Origin: Calliphora vicina
Taxonomy: Eukaryota; Arthropoda; Insecta; Diptera; Calliphoridae
Direction of reading: 5' to 3'
Length of the DNA: 64,000 bases
NCBI RefSeq assembly: GCF_958450345.1
Contig: NC_088780.1
Location: 92,454,226 to 92,518,225 of the forward strand
The notes beneath the pieces were generated by a model. It was not told where the DNA came from, did no database searches, and saw nothing but the letters and a program-made list of their open reading frames with translations. A program made the position numbers and the translations under genes. Within the stretch, counting starts at the first letter, position 1. Every line of letters begins with the position of its first letter. Shown here piece after piece: positions 43,716 to 54,972 of the stretch.

Positions 43716-44170
43716 TATACCCTACACCACCATAGTGGGGAGGGTATTATGCGTTTGTGCAGATGTTTGTAACGCCCAAAAATATTAGTCTAACACCCAC
43801 CTTAAAGTATACCGATCGACTTAGAATCACTTTCTGAGTCGATTAAACGATGTCCGTCCGTCCGTCCGTCTGGTTGGCTGGCTGGCTGGCTGGCTGGCTG
43901 GCTGTCCATGTAAACCTTGTGCGCAGAGTACAGGTCGCAATTTTGAAGATATTTCGATCAAATTTAGTGCATATTACTTTTTCGGCCCAAGGACCAAGTC
44001 TATTGAAACTGGCTGAAATCGGTCCATTATTTCACCTAGCCCCCATACAAATGTCCCCTCGAAATTGGACTTTATCGGTCATAAACGTTTAATTTATCTA
44101 TGTATCTACACAAATTTCGCTCCAAATAAGTTTCATATATACAAAATTCATGTCACCAAATTTCGTTACG
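43716..44170 (+). repeat. HINE/DINE-like repeat, 5' 455 bp, first unit of a tandem pair
   Basis: It starts at the ATACCCTACACCACCATAGTGGGGAGGGTAT hairpin and stops at '...accaaatttcgttac', exactly where the next unit starts. Sequence is almost identical to 44171 onward apart from the lengths of the (GTCC)n and (GGCT)n tracts. The 80-codon frame across it is a by-product of these tracts. Confidence 0.9.
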
Positions 44171-44957
44171 TATACCCTACACCACCATAGTGGGGAGGGT
44201 ATTATGCGTTTGTGCAGATGTTTGTAACGCCCAAAAATATTAGTCTAACACCCACCTTAAAGTATACCGATCGACTTAGAATCACTTTCTGAGTCGATTA
44301 AACGATGTCCGTCCGTCCGTCCGTCCGTCCGTCCGTCCGTCCGTCCGTCTGGTTGGCTGGCTGGCTGGCTGGCTGGCTGGCTGTCCATGTAAACCTTGTG
44401 CGCAGAGTACAGGTCGCAATTTTGAAGATATTTCGATCAAATTTAGTGCATATTACTTTTTCGGCCCAAGGACCAAGTCTATTGAAACTGGCTGAAATCG
44501 GTCCATTATTTCACCTAGCCCCCATACAAATGTCCCCTCGAAATTGGACTTTATCGGTCATAAACGTTTAATTTATCTATGTATCTACACAAATTTCGCT
44601 CCAAATAAGTTTCATATATACAAAATTCATGTCACCAAATTTCGTTACGATCGGTCCATAATTAGTCATAGCTCCCATATAGACCCGCTTCCGAAAATCA
44701 CTTTAACGTCCATAAATCGCTTAAAAATGTTGGTATACACACAAAATTCAACATAGTTAACTTTAATAGACATAAATCACACGACCTAATTTTATGGTGA
44801 TCGGTCCATAATTGGTCATAGCTCCCATATAAGGCCCACTTCCGAAAATCACTCAAAAATGTAAATTATTGATATTTTAAAAGAAAAATATTTTTACTCA
44901 TTTACTTGGTGTAGGGTATTATATGGTCGGGCTTGACCGACCATAATTTCTTACTTG
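44171..44957 (+). repeat. HINE/DINE-like repeat, full-length unit
   Basis: This is the best reference copy: 5' hairpin, (GTCC)9 followed by (GGCT)n at about 44308-44382, several 'gatcggtccataatt...gtcatagctcccatata' modules, then 'gggtattatatggtcggg' and 'cttgaccgaccata', closing with CTTACTTG before a T run. Hairpins at both ends, an internal GTCC microsatellite and a T-rich target fit Helentron-associated DINE-1/HINE elements. That classification is inferred. No protein is encoded. Confidence 0.8.
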
Positions 44958-45170
44958 TTTTTTACATACTTTATTGTTATTTCTTCTTATATAATGTACT
45001 CATGCAAATATTTTATGCTTTTTAGTGTCTAATAAAAATTAATTGCTAAATAAAAAATTTACTTTCAATTGTAAAGGCATAATTATGCACGTTTCTTTCT
45101 TATAAACCCCGGATTTTTACCAACCCGGGATTTTCAAAAATCAGTCCCGATTAGCATCCCTAATCCAAAT

Positions 45171-47088
45171 GTATTACATTAAGAATTAAAATAAGACCTC
45201 GAAAATAATATAAATTCTTGAAATTTTCATATAAAAAAATACTAGGACTTTTCATTCTCTTTACTGAAGCACCTATTTTTTTCAAAAAGCACCTATTTTT
45301 TACAACTTTTGTATCTGTGGTGACCACCACTGAAATTTTTAAGGAAACATTTTCGTAGAATATTTTAATCCTTAAATGTCCTTTTTGAAAGTGTTTTTCT
45401 TGATTTTCTCGAAAAAAGGGTCAAATTGACCACTAAAGAGAGGAAATAGAGCCTTAAGATCTTCCACAAAAGTGATACCCATAAAATTCACAAGGACTAT
45501 TAGGACACTATGACATGATAGGAGACCTTGTGAATTGACCAAATATATATATATACAAAAATATTGTATTTTTTAAATTTCCCTAAAAATTCCCAAAAAC
45601 CAATCTATATCCCCATCAAATCCCCTTATCCCAAATTATGGGGCAAATCCTCTAATCTGACAACACTGGTGTTTGCGTTGATGATTTCCATACTTAGGTA
45701 CAAACTCACTCTCACTGGAAACCATGAATTCATGGCATGAGTATAAAGACATGGTGTTAAAACTCATCTATTTTAAATGACAATTTACAGAATAATTTAC
45801 GCGATTAATAGCTGAAGCTCTCAAAAGAGCGATGAAGCTTATAAATTAACTTAAAGTAAAGCACATTGCAAAATATAGGGTATGCAGAAGAGTAATGAAA
45901 GAACATGCGACATACGGACAGACAGAGACACATGCACAGACTGTAAATACTATGTATAAGACACATTGTCAGCCATCCAAGATATGTGTTTGGTAATAGA
46001 TCAAATATATTTGAGTGATGGATAGATGGATGGTTGTATTTATGAACGAAGAGTACATTTACTCTGTGTTATGACAAGGTGGCATGACAATTATTTAGTT
46101 TTCTTGTAAATTTTTGGCTTTGGTACTTAATAAGTCTGTGTGTTATAGAGGTTGGGTTGGATTTCATTTAACGTTTTGCTATTGATTTTAAAAGGCATTG
46201 TTGTTTTATGGTATGGGCAATTATATAATTTGAATATTCATTATGTTTGAGATGTTCATCTAGCGATAAGTACAATCACAAGTACTTTTATTAGTTTTCC
46301 AATGAAGGGTTCTTGTAGTCGTAACAATATTTGAAGAAGTTATTATGTGCAGCGTATGACAACAATTTACATAAAATTTATTTAACCCTCTGAAAAGCGT
46401 AGGACGAGGAAACACAAAACACAGTAAACAATTTAGAATTTATAAATAGCTCCTTCTAAAAGATTAAAACCTGGTTCAATAATTTGTAAAATTCTTGCTA
46501 TATTCTCTAAGCAATGCTTGGCGAAAATTTACCACAAATATTTAATAATTTAATATGAAATATTTTGTGAAATTAGCCTATACGAAAGAAAAACAATTCA
46601 CAGTGGGATCGATTGAAAAAAGTGTTAATAAATCTGTATATACTAAACTACTGGACCAATTGCAAAATAATGTACGAATGAACAGTAGCTAAGGACAAAA
46701 GCTTTCAGAAAATGAAATTTGTGATCACCATGTTAAAATACATGGTTAATAATATTTTAGGTACATAAAAAATAATTTTTATGTACATAATTGAAATGTT
46801 ACTGAAAAAGTTACTTTTTGTACAAAATCTGCTCGGTATTCTAGTTCTCCTCGTATTTTAATTGTTTTTAAACCTCATGTGGACATTTTGTTCTAACATA
46901 TTTTGGGATAGACCAAATTTGTCTATTTTCAAAATCAAACATATCCGATCAATAAAGACTATTTTCAACACACATCCATATGTTGCTAGAACGTCTTAGA
47001 ATTTAATAAGGTTACAGACTATACCTATTTACCTCCATTTTAGTGGGTTTATAAACAATAATACAAAGTATTGCAAACGGAATGACAA
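45171..47088. other. gene-free region with one dispersed repeat
   Basis: 45300-45510 ('tagaatattttaatccttaaatg', 'tctcgaaaaaagggtcaaa') recurs at 59560-59690. From 45560 to 47088 the DNA looks single-copy and AT-rich, with a GACAGACAGA-like run near 45915. No exon-like frame was noticed. Confidence 0.5.
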
Positions 47089-50000
47089 AACAAGTAAGAG
47101 GACTATATTCGGCCTTGCCGAAACTTAAATACCCTCCACCTAAATATGATGGTATAACAACTGAAATAATATAACAATTGTTAGAAAGACTAGTTTACGC
47201 AGAATATATTTTATTGCACATGTACAAACAATTGTATCTAATTCAGCAATTTATAACTAAAATTCCTATTAGAACGTATGAAATTTAACAATTTATATAC
47301 TTAATAATTAGTTAATACGTTTGGATCAACATTTTTCCCATTTAACCTAAAGTGAAAAAACAGAGTTTAAAAAAGGGTAGACAAATATATTTAGACAAAT
47401 TTCAAATATTTTGGTTGTGGGAATTATGAGGGAGCTATGACTTATTATGACTCGATTGTCATAAAATATTTTAACGTGATTTTTATGTATTTATATGAGA
47501 GCTGTGGCCAATTATGGACCAATATTCACAAAACTCAGTATTATGATTTTTGAATACAAATTACTGATTTGTGCACACAGAAAAGAGATTTGTTGGAAAT
47601 CGGTTCTGATTATAAAAATTTAATAATGTGGAAGGAAATTGTATTGGTATTATTAAAATACTATAAATTGAATAGAATTTCTATGTTTAGTATCATAAAA
47701 CCATAATCGTAATTAAAATATGATTCCCACAACTGTAAAACACCGGTTTGTGTCTTTACTAAACATAAATAAATTTATTCGGAAATCACAATCGAATTAA
47801 TTTTAGTATAATAATAGTTGCAATTGAAAAATTCGATTATGATTTACATAATAAAGCCAAATTCGAGTTTATCAACCAATAGAAATATTTGTTTGTTTTT
47901 TTGACATTTTGAAAAAAAAATATTAAAATACTTAAAACGAATGCAAAAATGAAAGAAATTAAAACATTATCCACAAAAACCTAAAGAAGTAATCAATTAA
48001 AATAATGAAGATTATGCTGAGGATTCGAATGGGTAAGCTGATAATTATTTTCGCTAGATACAACATAGTTTATGTATTTATTGGCAAACACATACATACA
48101 TATTTAGGAGCTTTCCTACAATTAATGTTTTCACTAAAGATTTTTTTATACTCTTGCAGATTAATGAATTCATTAGGCGTCGTACTTCCTTATTTTGCAA
48201 GATATTGTCATGAAGTTAAGGCTTGCTGAAGGATTTACTTGCGTCTAACTCCTGAAAAGTTTTTGCAAATCACACTACGAAATGATGCATGACTATGAAG
48301 TCAACCATCTGAGGTAGAGTATCGTAAGGATTTCCCGTTATTTGCTGTCCAAATCCAAATAAATGCAGTCGTCGTAATATTTCAATATTTAAAACATACA
48401 TTATTGTATTTTACTATTTTTCTTGTATTAAATAAAATATGTCAATTGAAAAAAAAAATAATTTTGAAATTAATTCACAATAGTATATTTTTATTGTTTT
48501 TGAAAACAGTTACGAGTACCATATTAATTCAGTTATTGTAACCGAATTTGGTGATAGTAGTTGCAACCGACAAAATTCGATTGGCGCCAAATTCGGTTGT
48601 GATTACGAATCTGTTTTCTCTGTGTGTCTATTTTGGTTTAATATATGGATGCTATGACCTGTTATGGTCCTAAGTATTTGAGGGCTATTTTTGTAGAATT
48701 TCATATAAACAAGGCTATTAACAAGAGTGGACCTTACATGGGAGCTATGCCGAATTATGGACCAATATTTAAAAAATCTTGTAGCACGATTCTTGAATAC
48801 AAATTACTGATCGGTGTAAAATTTTGGTTCAGTATAGATTTTTTTGGATATTTGTGCAGGTTAATGTGTTTTCCTGATGTGGTTCTTATATGGAGGCTTT
48901 GACCAATTATGGGCCTATCATCATAATCTAATTTGTTTCGAATTTCAACCTGATAACTATATTTGTAAAAAAAATAGTGATTTTCGGGAATGGACCTTAT
49001 ATGGGAGCTATGGTTAAATATAGACCGATATTCACAAAATCGAGAAAGATGATTACTGGAAACAAATTACTGATCTGTGCGTAATTTCATTTTGATATCG
49101 CTATGTTTTAAATATTTTTTAAGGTGAATATGTTTTTCGGAAATGGGCCTTTAGGGGGCTATGACCAATTATCGGCCAATCTGCATAAAATTTGGTACAT
49201 TGATATCTATGTATATGAGTATTATTTTTGTCATATTATAAATGGTAGAGGAATTTATGAGAGATTTATGAGTACTTAACTGATTTTTGGAAGTGGACCT
49301 TATATGGGAGCTATGGTCAAATATGGACCGATATTAACAAAATCCTGTAGTATGTATTTCTATATATAAACTACGGATCTGTGTGGAATTTTGTTTTGAT
49401 ATTGATATTTTTTAGATATTTATATAGGTTATTGTGTTATTCGGAAGTGGTCCTTATATGGGAGCTATAACCAATTATAGGCCGATATTCATAGAATTAG
49501 GTACAGCAATTTTGGTATATATGGGGATTATGTATGTCGAATTTCAACTTGATAGCGGCATTTATAAGACATTTATGCTTATTTAAGAGATTTTCGGAAG
49601 TGTACTTTATATGGGGGCTATGGTCAAATATGGGCCGATCCACAAAAAATATTGTAACATAATTTTTTTTACCACGAAACTTATTTTTGCTGACTTTTAT
49701 ATGGATATTCCTATTCTGTAGGCATTTATAGAGCATAGAACCATATTTCGGGAAGAAATTTGTATGGGGGCTAGGAGAAATCATGGACCGATTCTTATAA
49801 TTTTCACCAGAGTCACTCCTTTTATCATAAAAGTAACGAGTGCAAAATTTTATGATATTAGCAATATATTTACAAAAATGAGGTTGTCCCACATTTTAAT
49901 TCATAACTTTGGCTCCACTGTACCGATTTCACTGGTTTTCAATACCAAACTGTTTAGGACAATAGTAAACATTTTCTTTGCAAGTCTGCTAAGTTTGTTT

Positions 50001-50192
50001 GCGTGTTTTGGACGTGAGCGTGTTTTACACAGACGGACAGACAGACGGACATGGCTCAATCAACTTAGAATTTCATAAGGATCAATAATAATATACTTTG
50101 TTGGATCTCAGTTGAATATTTCTCAATGTTACACACGGAATGACAAACTTATATATACCCCCATTTACCACTTATGGTGGTGGAGTGTATAA
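47089..50192 (-). repeat. large HINE-like repeat (family G), copy 1, reversed
   Basis: Read in reverse it opens at 50192 with 'tacactccaccaccataagt', has GTCCGTCTGTCT near 50030-50050, and ends at 47089 with 'ggagggtatttaag', a TTCGGCAAGGCCGAA hairpin and 'ctcttacttgttttg'. The body is a chain of modules of the form 'ggaccgatattcacaaaatc' and 'ggaagtggaccttatatgggagctatgg', recurring every 140-160 bp. An insertion lies at 47575-48626. Frames over the modules contain YMGAM/YGPI repeats and are not genes. Confidence 0.8.
47575..48626. mobile_element. insertion H with CACACAG inverted ends, about 1.05 kb
   Basis: The family G sequence is continuous in copy 2 ('gatcagtaattt...' inverted near 58400) but here is broken between 'ctgatttgtg' and 'tctattttggttta'. 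The intruding DNA starts CACACAGAAAAGAGATTTG and ends with the inverse of CACACAGAGAAAACAGATTCG. The target duplication is short or ambiguous because both ends merge with GTGT sequence. The 74-codon frame at 48005-48229 has a splice-acceptor-like TCTTGCAG inside and no recognised domain. Confidence 0.65.
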
Positions 50193-50890
50193 AAATATGA
50201 AATTAAATGAATACACTTAATACCGGAATTTGTTGTTTGTTTTTAATTGGATACCATGCTTTTGTCATTGAAAATATAAAGCTGCGCACAATGGTACCAA
50301 AGTAAATACAGACAAAAATTCATTTAAAGCTATGATTAATTACACTATGCGACAAATGGTAGGGGTCAGTTATCGGCGGGTATAACTTTGTCCACCGGGA
50401 AAAGTTATATCAAGCAAACAAAAATTATATAGTCCCGGAGTTTCTATGGGTCAGGTCCAGGAATCGAGATATATCCATAAAAAACATCATAAAAATGGTT
50501 GCCACAGACATATACTTAATTACTACAATCATATGTATGATTAATACAATCATGTGAATGGTAACTTTATCATATTATGGTTACCATAATCATATACATA
50601 ATTACAGTAACCATAATATTGTTAAAAAAAAATCTTGTAAAAATGTTGAAATGGTTATGGTAAACCTGAACAACTATATTTTTTCTCTGGGTATAGTATA
50701 AGATGATCTTAATTGAGTTTTGTAAGTTAACTTACGAAAAAAATTAAAAAAAAACTGATTTTCCAGAGTCCTACTCAAGGAAAACCAAAAATACTGCCTT
50801 CCTTTGTTGATTATGTTTTAGTCGGCATTGAGCTTAACACACTTGGCAGAACATCACTTTGCGATGGTAAAAATACATGAAAAAAATAAA
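50193..50890. other. gene-free interval with an AT-rich repeat
   Basis: 50500-50695 is a copy of the ATGGTTACC-type repeat (family I), ending 'tttttctctgggtat', the inverse of the start of the copy at 16195. The remainder shows nothing. Confidence 0.5.
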
Positions 50891-51190
50891 AAAAAAATAC
50901 CATTTACATGAGACTTATTTTGCTGAATTTTATATGGAAATTACCTTTATGTACCATAGAGCTATATTTCGGGAAGAAATTTGTAAAGAGTCTATGAGAA
51001 ATCATAGACCGATTCTTACAATTTTCATCATGTTTTGGCCCTTTGTCATAGGAAAAACATGTACGAAATTTCATGGTATTATCTGCAATTTATTTAAGGT
51101 ACTATCTAATATCAAAATACATTTATAAAATATAAAAATTTTTGGAGGTTGTCTTACATTTTAGTTCAAACTCGGTCAAGTAGAACCAGA
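50890..51190 (-). repeat. family G fragment
   Basis: The words 'atttcgggaagaaatttgta', 'gaccgattcttacaattttc' and 'ggttgtcttacattttag' match G copy 1 around 49740-49900 in the same orientation. A further repeat (51205-51400, with 'aagagtaaaacgaaaaattt') follows and has an inverted partner at 58905-59070. Confidence 0.6.
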
Positions 51191-51204
51191 ACTTGACCGA
51201 TTAA

Positions 51205-51400
51205 AAGTGAAATTATTTTATTGTTTTGCTTTTTCACAAAGAGTAAAACGAAAAATTTTGGAATAAAATAACCATCCGTGGAATTGAATTTTGTTTAATA
51301 TTATTGAATTTTATTCAAATTTTACTTAAGATCTTTACTTAATTTTTGATTTAATAAGCAAAACATTGCCAATTCAAAATTAAACAAAAAAATAAAATAT
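51205..51400. repeat. dispersed repeat R, inverted pair with 58905-59070
   Basis: 'caaagagtaaaacgaaaaatt', 'ccatccgtgg' and 'atttaataagcaaaac' recur inverted at 58905-59070 ('gcttattaaatcaaaa', 'ccgcggaaggtgg', 'cgttttactcttt'). No coding sequence. Confidence 0.6.
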
Positions 51401-52908
51401 TTATTTTGGAATAAATTGGATTAACGAAATTAGAACAAACTCTACTAAAAATTGAAGCCATTCCGATACAAATGGTGACAGGTTTGTATATAACCAAAAT
51501 TAGAAATCGTGTCAGTTTATCTCTTTATATTAAACTAGCTGGCGCTTACAATAATTCTGTTTTATATTGCATCTTGATTTGAATATACAGTGTCGGACAA
51601 AAAGAAGCACGGACTCCCCCGACCTGACATCGCACCCGAAACACTGAGGTGGTCATTTCACAAAGTTGTAGCAGATATCTATAAGTACAGTGGCATGCCC
51701 TTAAAAAAAAGAAACGGATGTATTTAAGGCAAATGGGATATTATATTTATGAATTCATCTTAAGGACAGGGGATATATATTTTTTTTTTTTATTTACTCG
51801 GGAGCAAACCACACATAAAACATGAATTTTCCAAATGTAAGCCAGCAATAGTCAACGATTGGCCTTATGCTTTGTCGTTGGAAATCTTTCTTCGCATTTT
51901 AATCTGCCACCGATGATTGTTGCCTCAATTAAATTTGGTGAACATTTTTTGATGGTCAATCGTGTTCCGTTGCATAATTTTGGCACGTTTATGGTGAGGA
52001 GAAACATTATCCAACCTTCAATGTTTCAGTAGCATAATTTAGGCTTGTTCTTCGTTCATTACTGTATCAATCGATTTGTGTTTCATTGTTTCGCCAGTCA
52101 GTTTCAATTAATTCGCTCATTGAGCTTGTTGACATCATAATTTTTAGGTACCAAATTGCACGTTCGCACAGCCAATCTGAATTTTTGTGGTTGGTTGTAA
52201 GACTTGTCGACAACGGATTGAATATTCATTTGCATTTGGCAGAAGTTCGGCGGGAACGAAATCTGATTTGTCGACGTTGTTTACTATATTAGTTGTACTT
52301 TTTTTTTGTTTATCATCGGTTGATAATATAAAAGCACTTTTATACTACAATGTTAATAGCGGCCTAATTGTTTTATCGAACGATATGAAAATTTGGTATG
52401 TACCGGACATGTTACACCAAATTATTCGCTTCGGAGTACACCACTGTGAATTAATATTTTTAGAATGAGGTTAAGCAACGAAATTAAAATTAGCATTGTT
52501 TGATCGTTGGGAATGAAAAAGCATTTATTTCTCGAATGAAAAAATAAGAATAATTTTTTGAAATTTTTTTTTGGATTTTTTTTTAACTTTTTTTTTTATT
52601 TGCAAAAGTTTGGCCACAATTACTGACCTTGAAATCATTAGCGGTATAGCGTCATTAGGTTATAGTGTAAAAATTTGATTTTACCATGCCCCTCCGCCCA
52701 CATAACGAAAATCAAAAATCTGAAGATTCACTGAAAATTTGATAAAAATCGGTCCAGCCATATCTCCGGCACCACTATGCCGATTTCGTGCAAACTTCAC
52801 ACAAACTATCTACATACCATCCCCAATGTACCCTAAATTTTGGTTGAAATCGGTTGACCCGTTTTTGCAGTTAGTGGTGACATCAAAATGTACACTTCTT
52901 TTTATATA
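51401..52908. other. region without an identified gene
   Basis: At 51593-51620 'acagtgtcggacaaaaagaagc' resembles a single Tc1-type terminus, but no partner was found. Overlapping frames at 52086-52468 are not recognisable. 52660-52908 contains 'cggtccagccatatctccgg' and 'ggttgaaatcggttgaccc' words of yet another dispersed repeat, the host sequence of the DD37E insertion. Confidence 0.4.
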
Positions 52909-52910
52909 TA

Positions 52911-54208
52911 AGGAGTGAGATCGAAAAATTCTTAACATACATATATGTTTATAAAAAAGAAACCACTAAACTTACAGCTTTAATTTTTTTTTTATTTGAT
53001 TGAAATTATTATTACAATTTACAAAAAAAATTTTTTTTATAGTTTTAATCACTAGTGATGAAATTTTGAACCTTTTTCGGAAACCCTTCCATTAACGTTT
53101 TTATAGTGCTTTCTGTCACTTTGCTCGAACATGTAGTCCATCTCCGTTTAAAATCTACCACACTTTTGGACACCTTTTTTGTACTCTTCAATTCTCTTTT
53201 AACAAGAGCCCAATATCTCTCCACTGGCCTTAGCTCCGGGCAGTTTGGAGGATTTGCCTCTCTTGGTACAAATACCACATTATTGTTCTTGTACCACTCA
53301 AGGGCTTGTTTGCCATAGTGACAGGATGCCAAGTCAGGCCAAAAATAAGTGGACACATTATGAAGTCTTATGAATGGAAGCAGCCTTTTTTGTAAACATT
53401 CCTTGATGTAAATTTCGGTATTTATAGAGCCCGTTGTAACAAATGAGTGGCTTCTTTTGCCGCAACTGCATATTGCTTGCCATACCAAGAACTTTCTGGG
53501 AAATTTTGTCTGCTTTTGGGTCCTAAACTTTTCTTCAACATTCCCTCGAGCATCAGCAACATAAAATTTTTGACCTGGAAGTTGCGAAAAATCTGCCAGA
53601 ACATACGTTTCGTCATCCATTATGCAGCAAGAATATTTTTTTATAAAACTTGACTTCAATTTCCGTGCTCTGTTTTTGGCCTCTAAATTTTTAGTAGCGT
53701 TCCTGTCAGGAACTTTTTGAGCCTTGTATGTTTTTAAACCTGCATTAGCTTTAACTTTTCGTACCAAATAGTCCGAGCACTGAGCTAACCGGGCTGCTTT
53801 CCTACCGGATGTGTTGGGAGCTCTTTTGAAAATGCGTTCTATTTTTTTGGCTTTAGAAACATCATGTGGACCATTCCTTCTACCTGAACCAGGTTTTCTA
53901 TCAACTGACAAGTTCTCCCGGTACTGTTTAATAACATTGGAAACAGTTTGACGGCAGACCTTTGTATGCTTGGCCAACTTTTTGTAAGACCAAGTTGGGT
54001 TTTGTTGAAAATATTTAATAATTTCAGTACGCACTTTTTTCTGGTCACTCATTTTAATCAGATTAACAAAAAAATTAATATAATTGACATTACACATAAT
54101 AACTGACATGTTTTTCAAAGGTAACTTGATCAAAAAAAAATTCAAATAATACTTGGGTTAAAAAATGTAATGAAAAACGTGTGTTAAGAATTTTTCGATC
54201 TCACTCCT
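52911..54208 (-). mobile_element. DD37E Tc1/mariner-type transposon, 1298 bp, apparently complete
   Basis: Perfect inverted ends of 27 bp begin AGGAGTGAGATCGAAAAATT (52911-52937 and 54182-54208), extending to 30 bp with one mismatch. TA stands at both sides (52909-52910 and 54209-54210), the target duplication of the IS630-Tc1-mariner superfamily. A single uninterrupted transposase gene fills the interior. Size, single ORF and spacing match ITmD37E-like elements of Diptera. Identical terminal repeats and an open gene suggest recent arrival. It abuts a HINE-like copy that starts at 54229. Confidence 0.95.
53045..54052 (-). CDS. DD37E Tc1/mariner-type transposase, 335 residues, intact
   Basis: The enzyme would bind the inverted ends in the nucleus, excise the element and join it at TA. 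Residues about 8-45 (IIKYFQQNPTWSYKKLAKHT and the following helix) form the first helix-turn-helix. Around 52-62 lies a basic KPGSGRRNG linker (AT-hook-like), and 63-115 a second helix-turn-helix. The catalytic triad is D147 in CIMDDETYV, D240 in YFWPDLASCHYG and E278 in CPELRPVERYW. Exactly 37 residues separate D240 and E278, hence DD37E rather than mariner DD34D or Tc1 DD34E. The start at 54052 (MSDQKK) was chosen because an upstream in-frame Met at 54145 would add 31 hydrophobic residues with no family counterpart. No stops or missing key residues are seen. Activity is inferred, not shown. Confidence 0.93.
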   Translation of the reverse strand: MSDQKKVRTEIIKYFQQNPTWSYKKLAKHTKVCRQTVSNVIKQYRENLSVDRKPGSGRRNGPHDVSKAKKIERIFKRAPNTSGRKAARLAQCSDYLVRKVKANAGLKTYKAQKVPDRNATKNLEAKNRARKLKSSFIKKYSCCIMDDETYVLADFSQLPGQKFYVADARGNVEEKFRTQKQTKFPRKFLVWQAICSCGKRSHSFVTTGSINTEIYIKECLQKRLLPFIRLHNVSTYFWPDLASCHYGKQALEWYKNNNVVFVPREANPPNCPELRPVERYWALVKRELKSTKKVSKSVVDFKRRWTTCSSKVTESTIKTLMEGFPKKVQNFITSD

Positions 54209-54228
54209 TAAGATTATTATTGGATTTT

Positions 54229-54972
54229 TATACCCTACACCACCATAGTGGGGAGGGTATAATGCGTTTGTGCAGATGTTTGTAACGCCCAAAAATACTA
54301 GTCTAACGCCCACCTTAAAGTATACCGATCGACTTAGAATCACTTTCTGAGTCGATTAAACGATGTCCGTCCGTCCGTCTGGTCGGCTGGCTGGCTGGCT
54401 GTCCATATAAACCTCGTGCGCAGAGTACAGGTCGCAATTTTGAAGACATTTCGATGAAATTTGGTACATATTATTTTTTCAAGGACCAAGCCCATTGAAA
54501 CTGGCTGAAATCGGTCCATTATTTCACCTAGCCCCCATACAAATGTCCTCCCGAAATTGGACTTTATCGGTCATAAATGTTTAATTTATATATGTATCTC
54601 CACAAATTTCTCTCCGAATAAGTTTTATATACACAAAATTCATGTCACCAAAGTTTGTTATGATCGGTCCATAATTAGTCATAGCTCCCATATAGACCCG
54701 TTTCCGAAAATCACTTTAACGTGCATAAATCGCTTAAAAATGTTGGTATACACACAAAATTTAACATAGTTAACTTTAATATAGACATAAATCACACGAC
54801 CTAATTTCATAGTGATCGGTCCATAATTGGTCATAGTCCCCATATAAGGCCCACTTCCGAAAATCACTCAAAAATATAAATTATTGAAATTTTAAATGAA
54901 AAATGTTTTTGCTCTTTTACTTAGAGTAGGGTATTATATGGTCGGGCTTGACCGACCATACTTCCTTACTTG
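54229..54972 (+). repeat. HINE/DINE-like repeat, full length
   Basis: 5' hairpin, GTCCGTCCGTCTGG and GGCT run at about 54366-54400, standard modules, 3' GGTCGGGCTTGACCGACC hairpin and CTTACTTG before TTTT. It starts about 20 bp after the end of the DD37E transposon. ORFs over it are by-products. Confidence 0.85.

Larger units (their letters stand above)
43313..45162. mobile_element. hAT element K with TAGRGAYGC ends, 1850 bp
   Basis: The ends TAGAGACGCCAAACGGGG and (inverted) TAGGGATGCTAATCGGGA are imperfect inverted repeats. A perfect 8-bp duplication ATCCAAAT flanks the element (43305-43312 and 45163-45170). CCCGGGATTTTCGGGATTTT-type words lie inside both ends. The interior has hAT transposase remains (43515-43695) and a tandem pair of HINE-like repeats (43716-44957), which account for two thirds of its length. 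Confidence 0.9.

Noticed and set aside
43850..44571. Open frames of 80-88 codons starting MSVRPSV and containing WLAGWLAVHVNL
   Set aside because: They recur in every HINE-like copy, are driven by the (GTCC)n and (GGCT)n tracts, and have no domain. The repeat structure explains them.
49497..50078. Overlapping 131- and 104-codon frames on opposite strands
   Set aside because: Both lie in family G repeats; similar frames appear at 56885-57402 in the inverted copy.
51593..51620. ACAGTGTCGGACAAAAAG as a Tc1-type terminus
   Set aside because: No inverted partner or TA-bounded unit could be found in the following 1.3 kb.
53106..53653. Plus-strand frames of 68-70 codons
   Set aside because: They are antisense shadows of the DD37E transposase.
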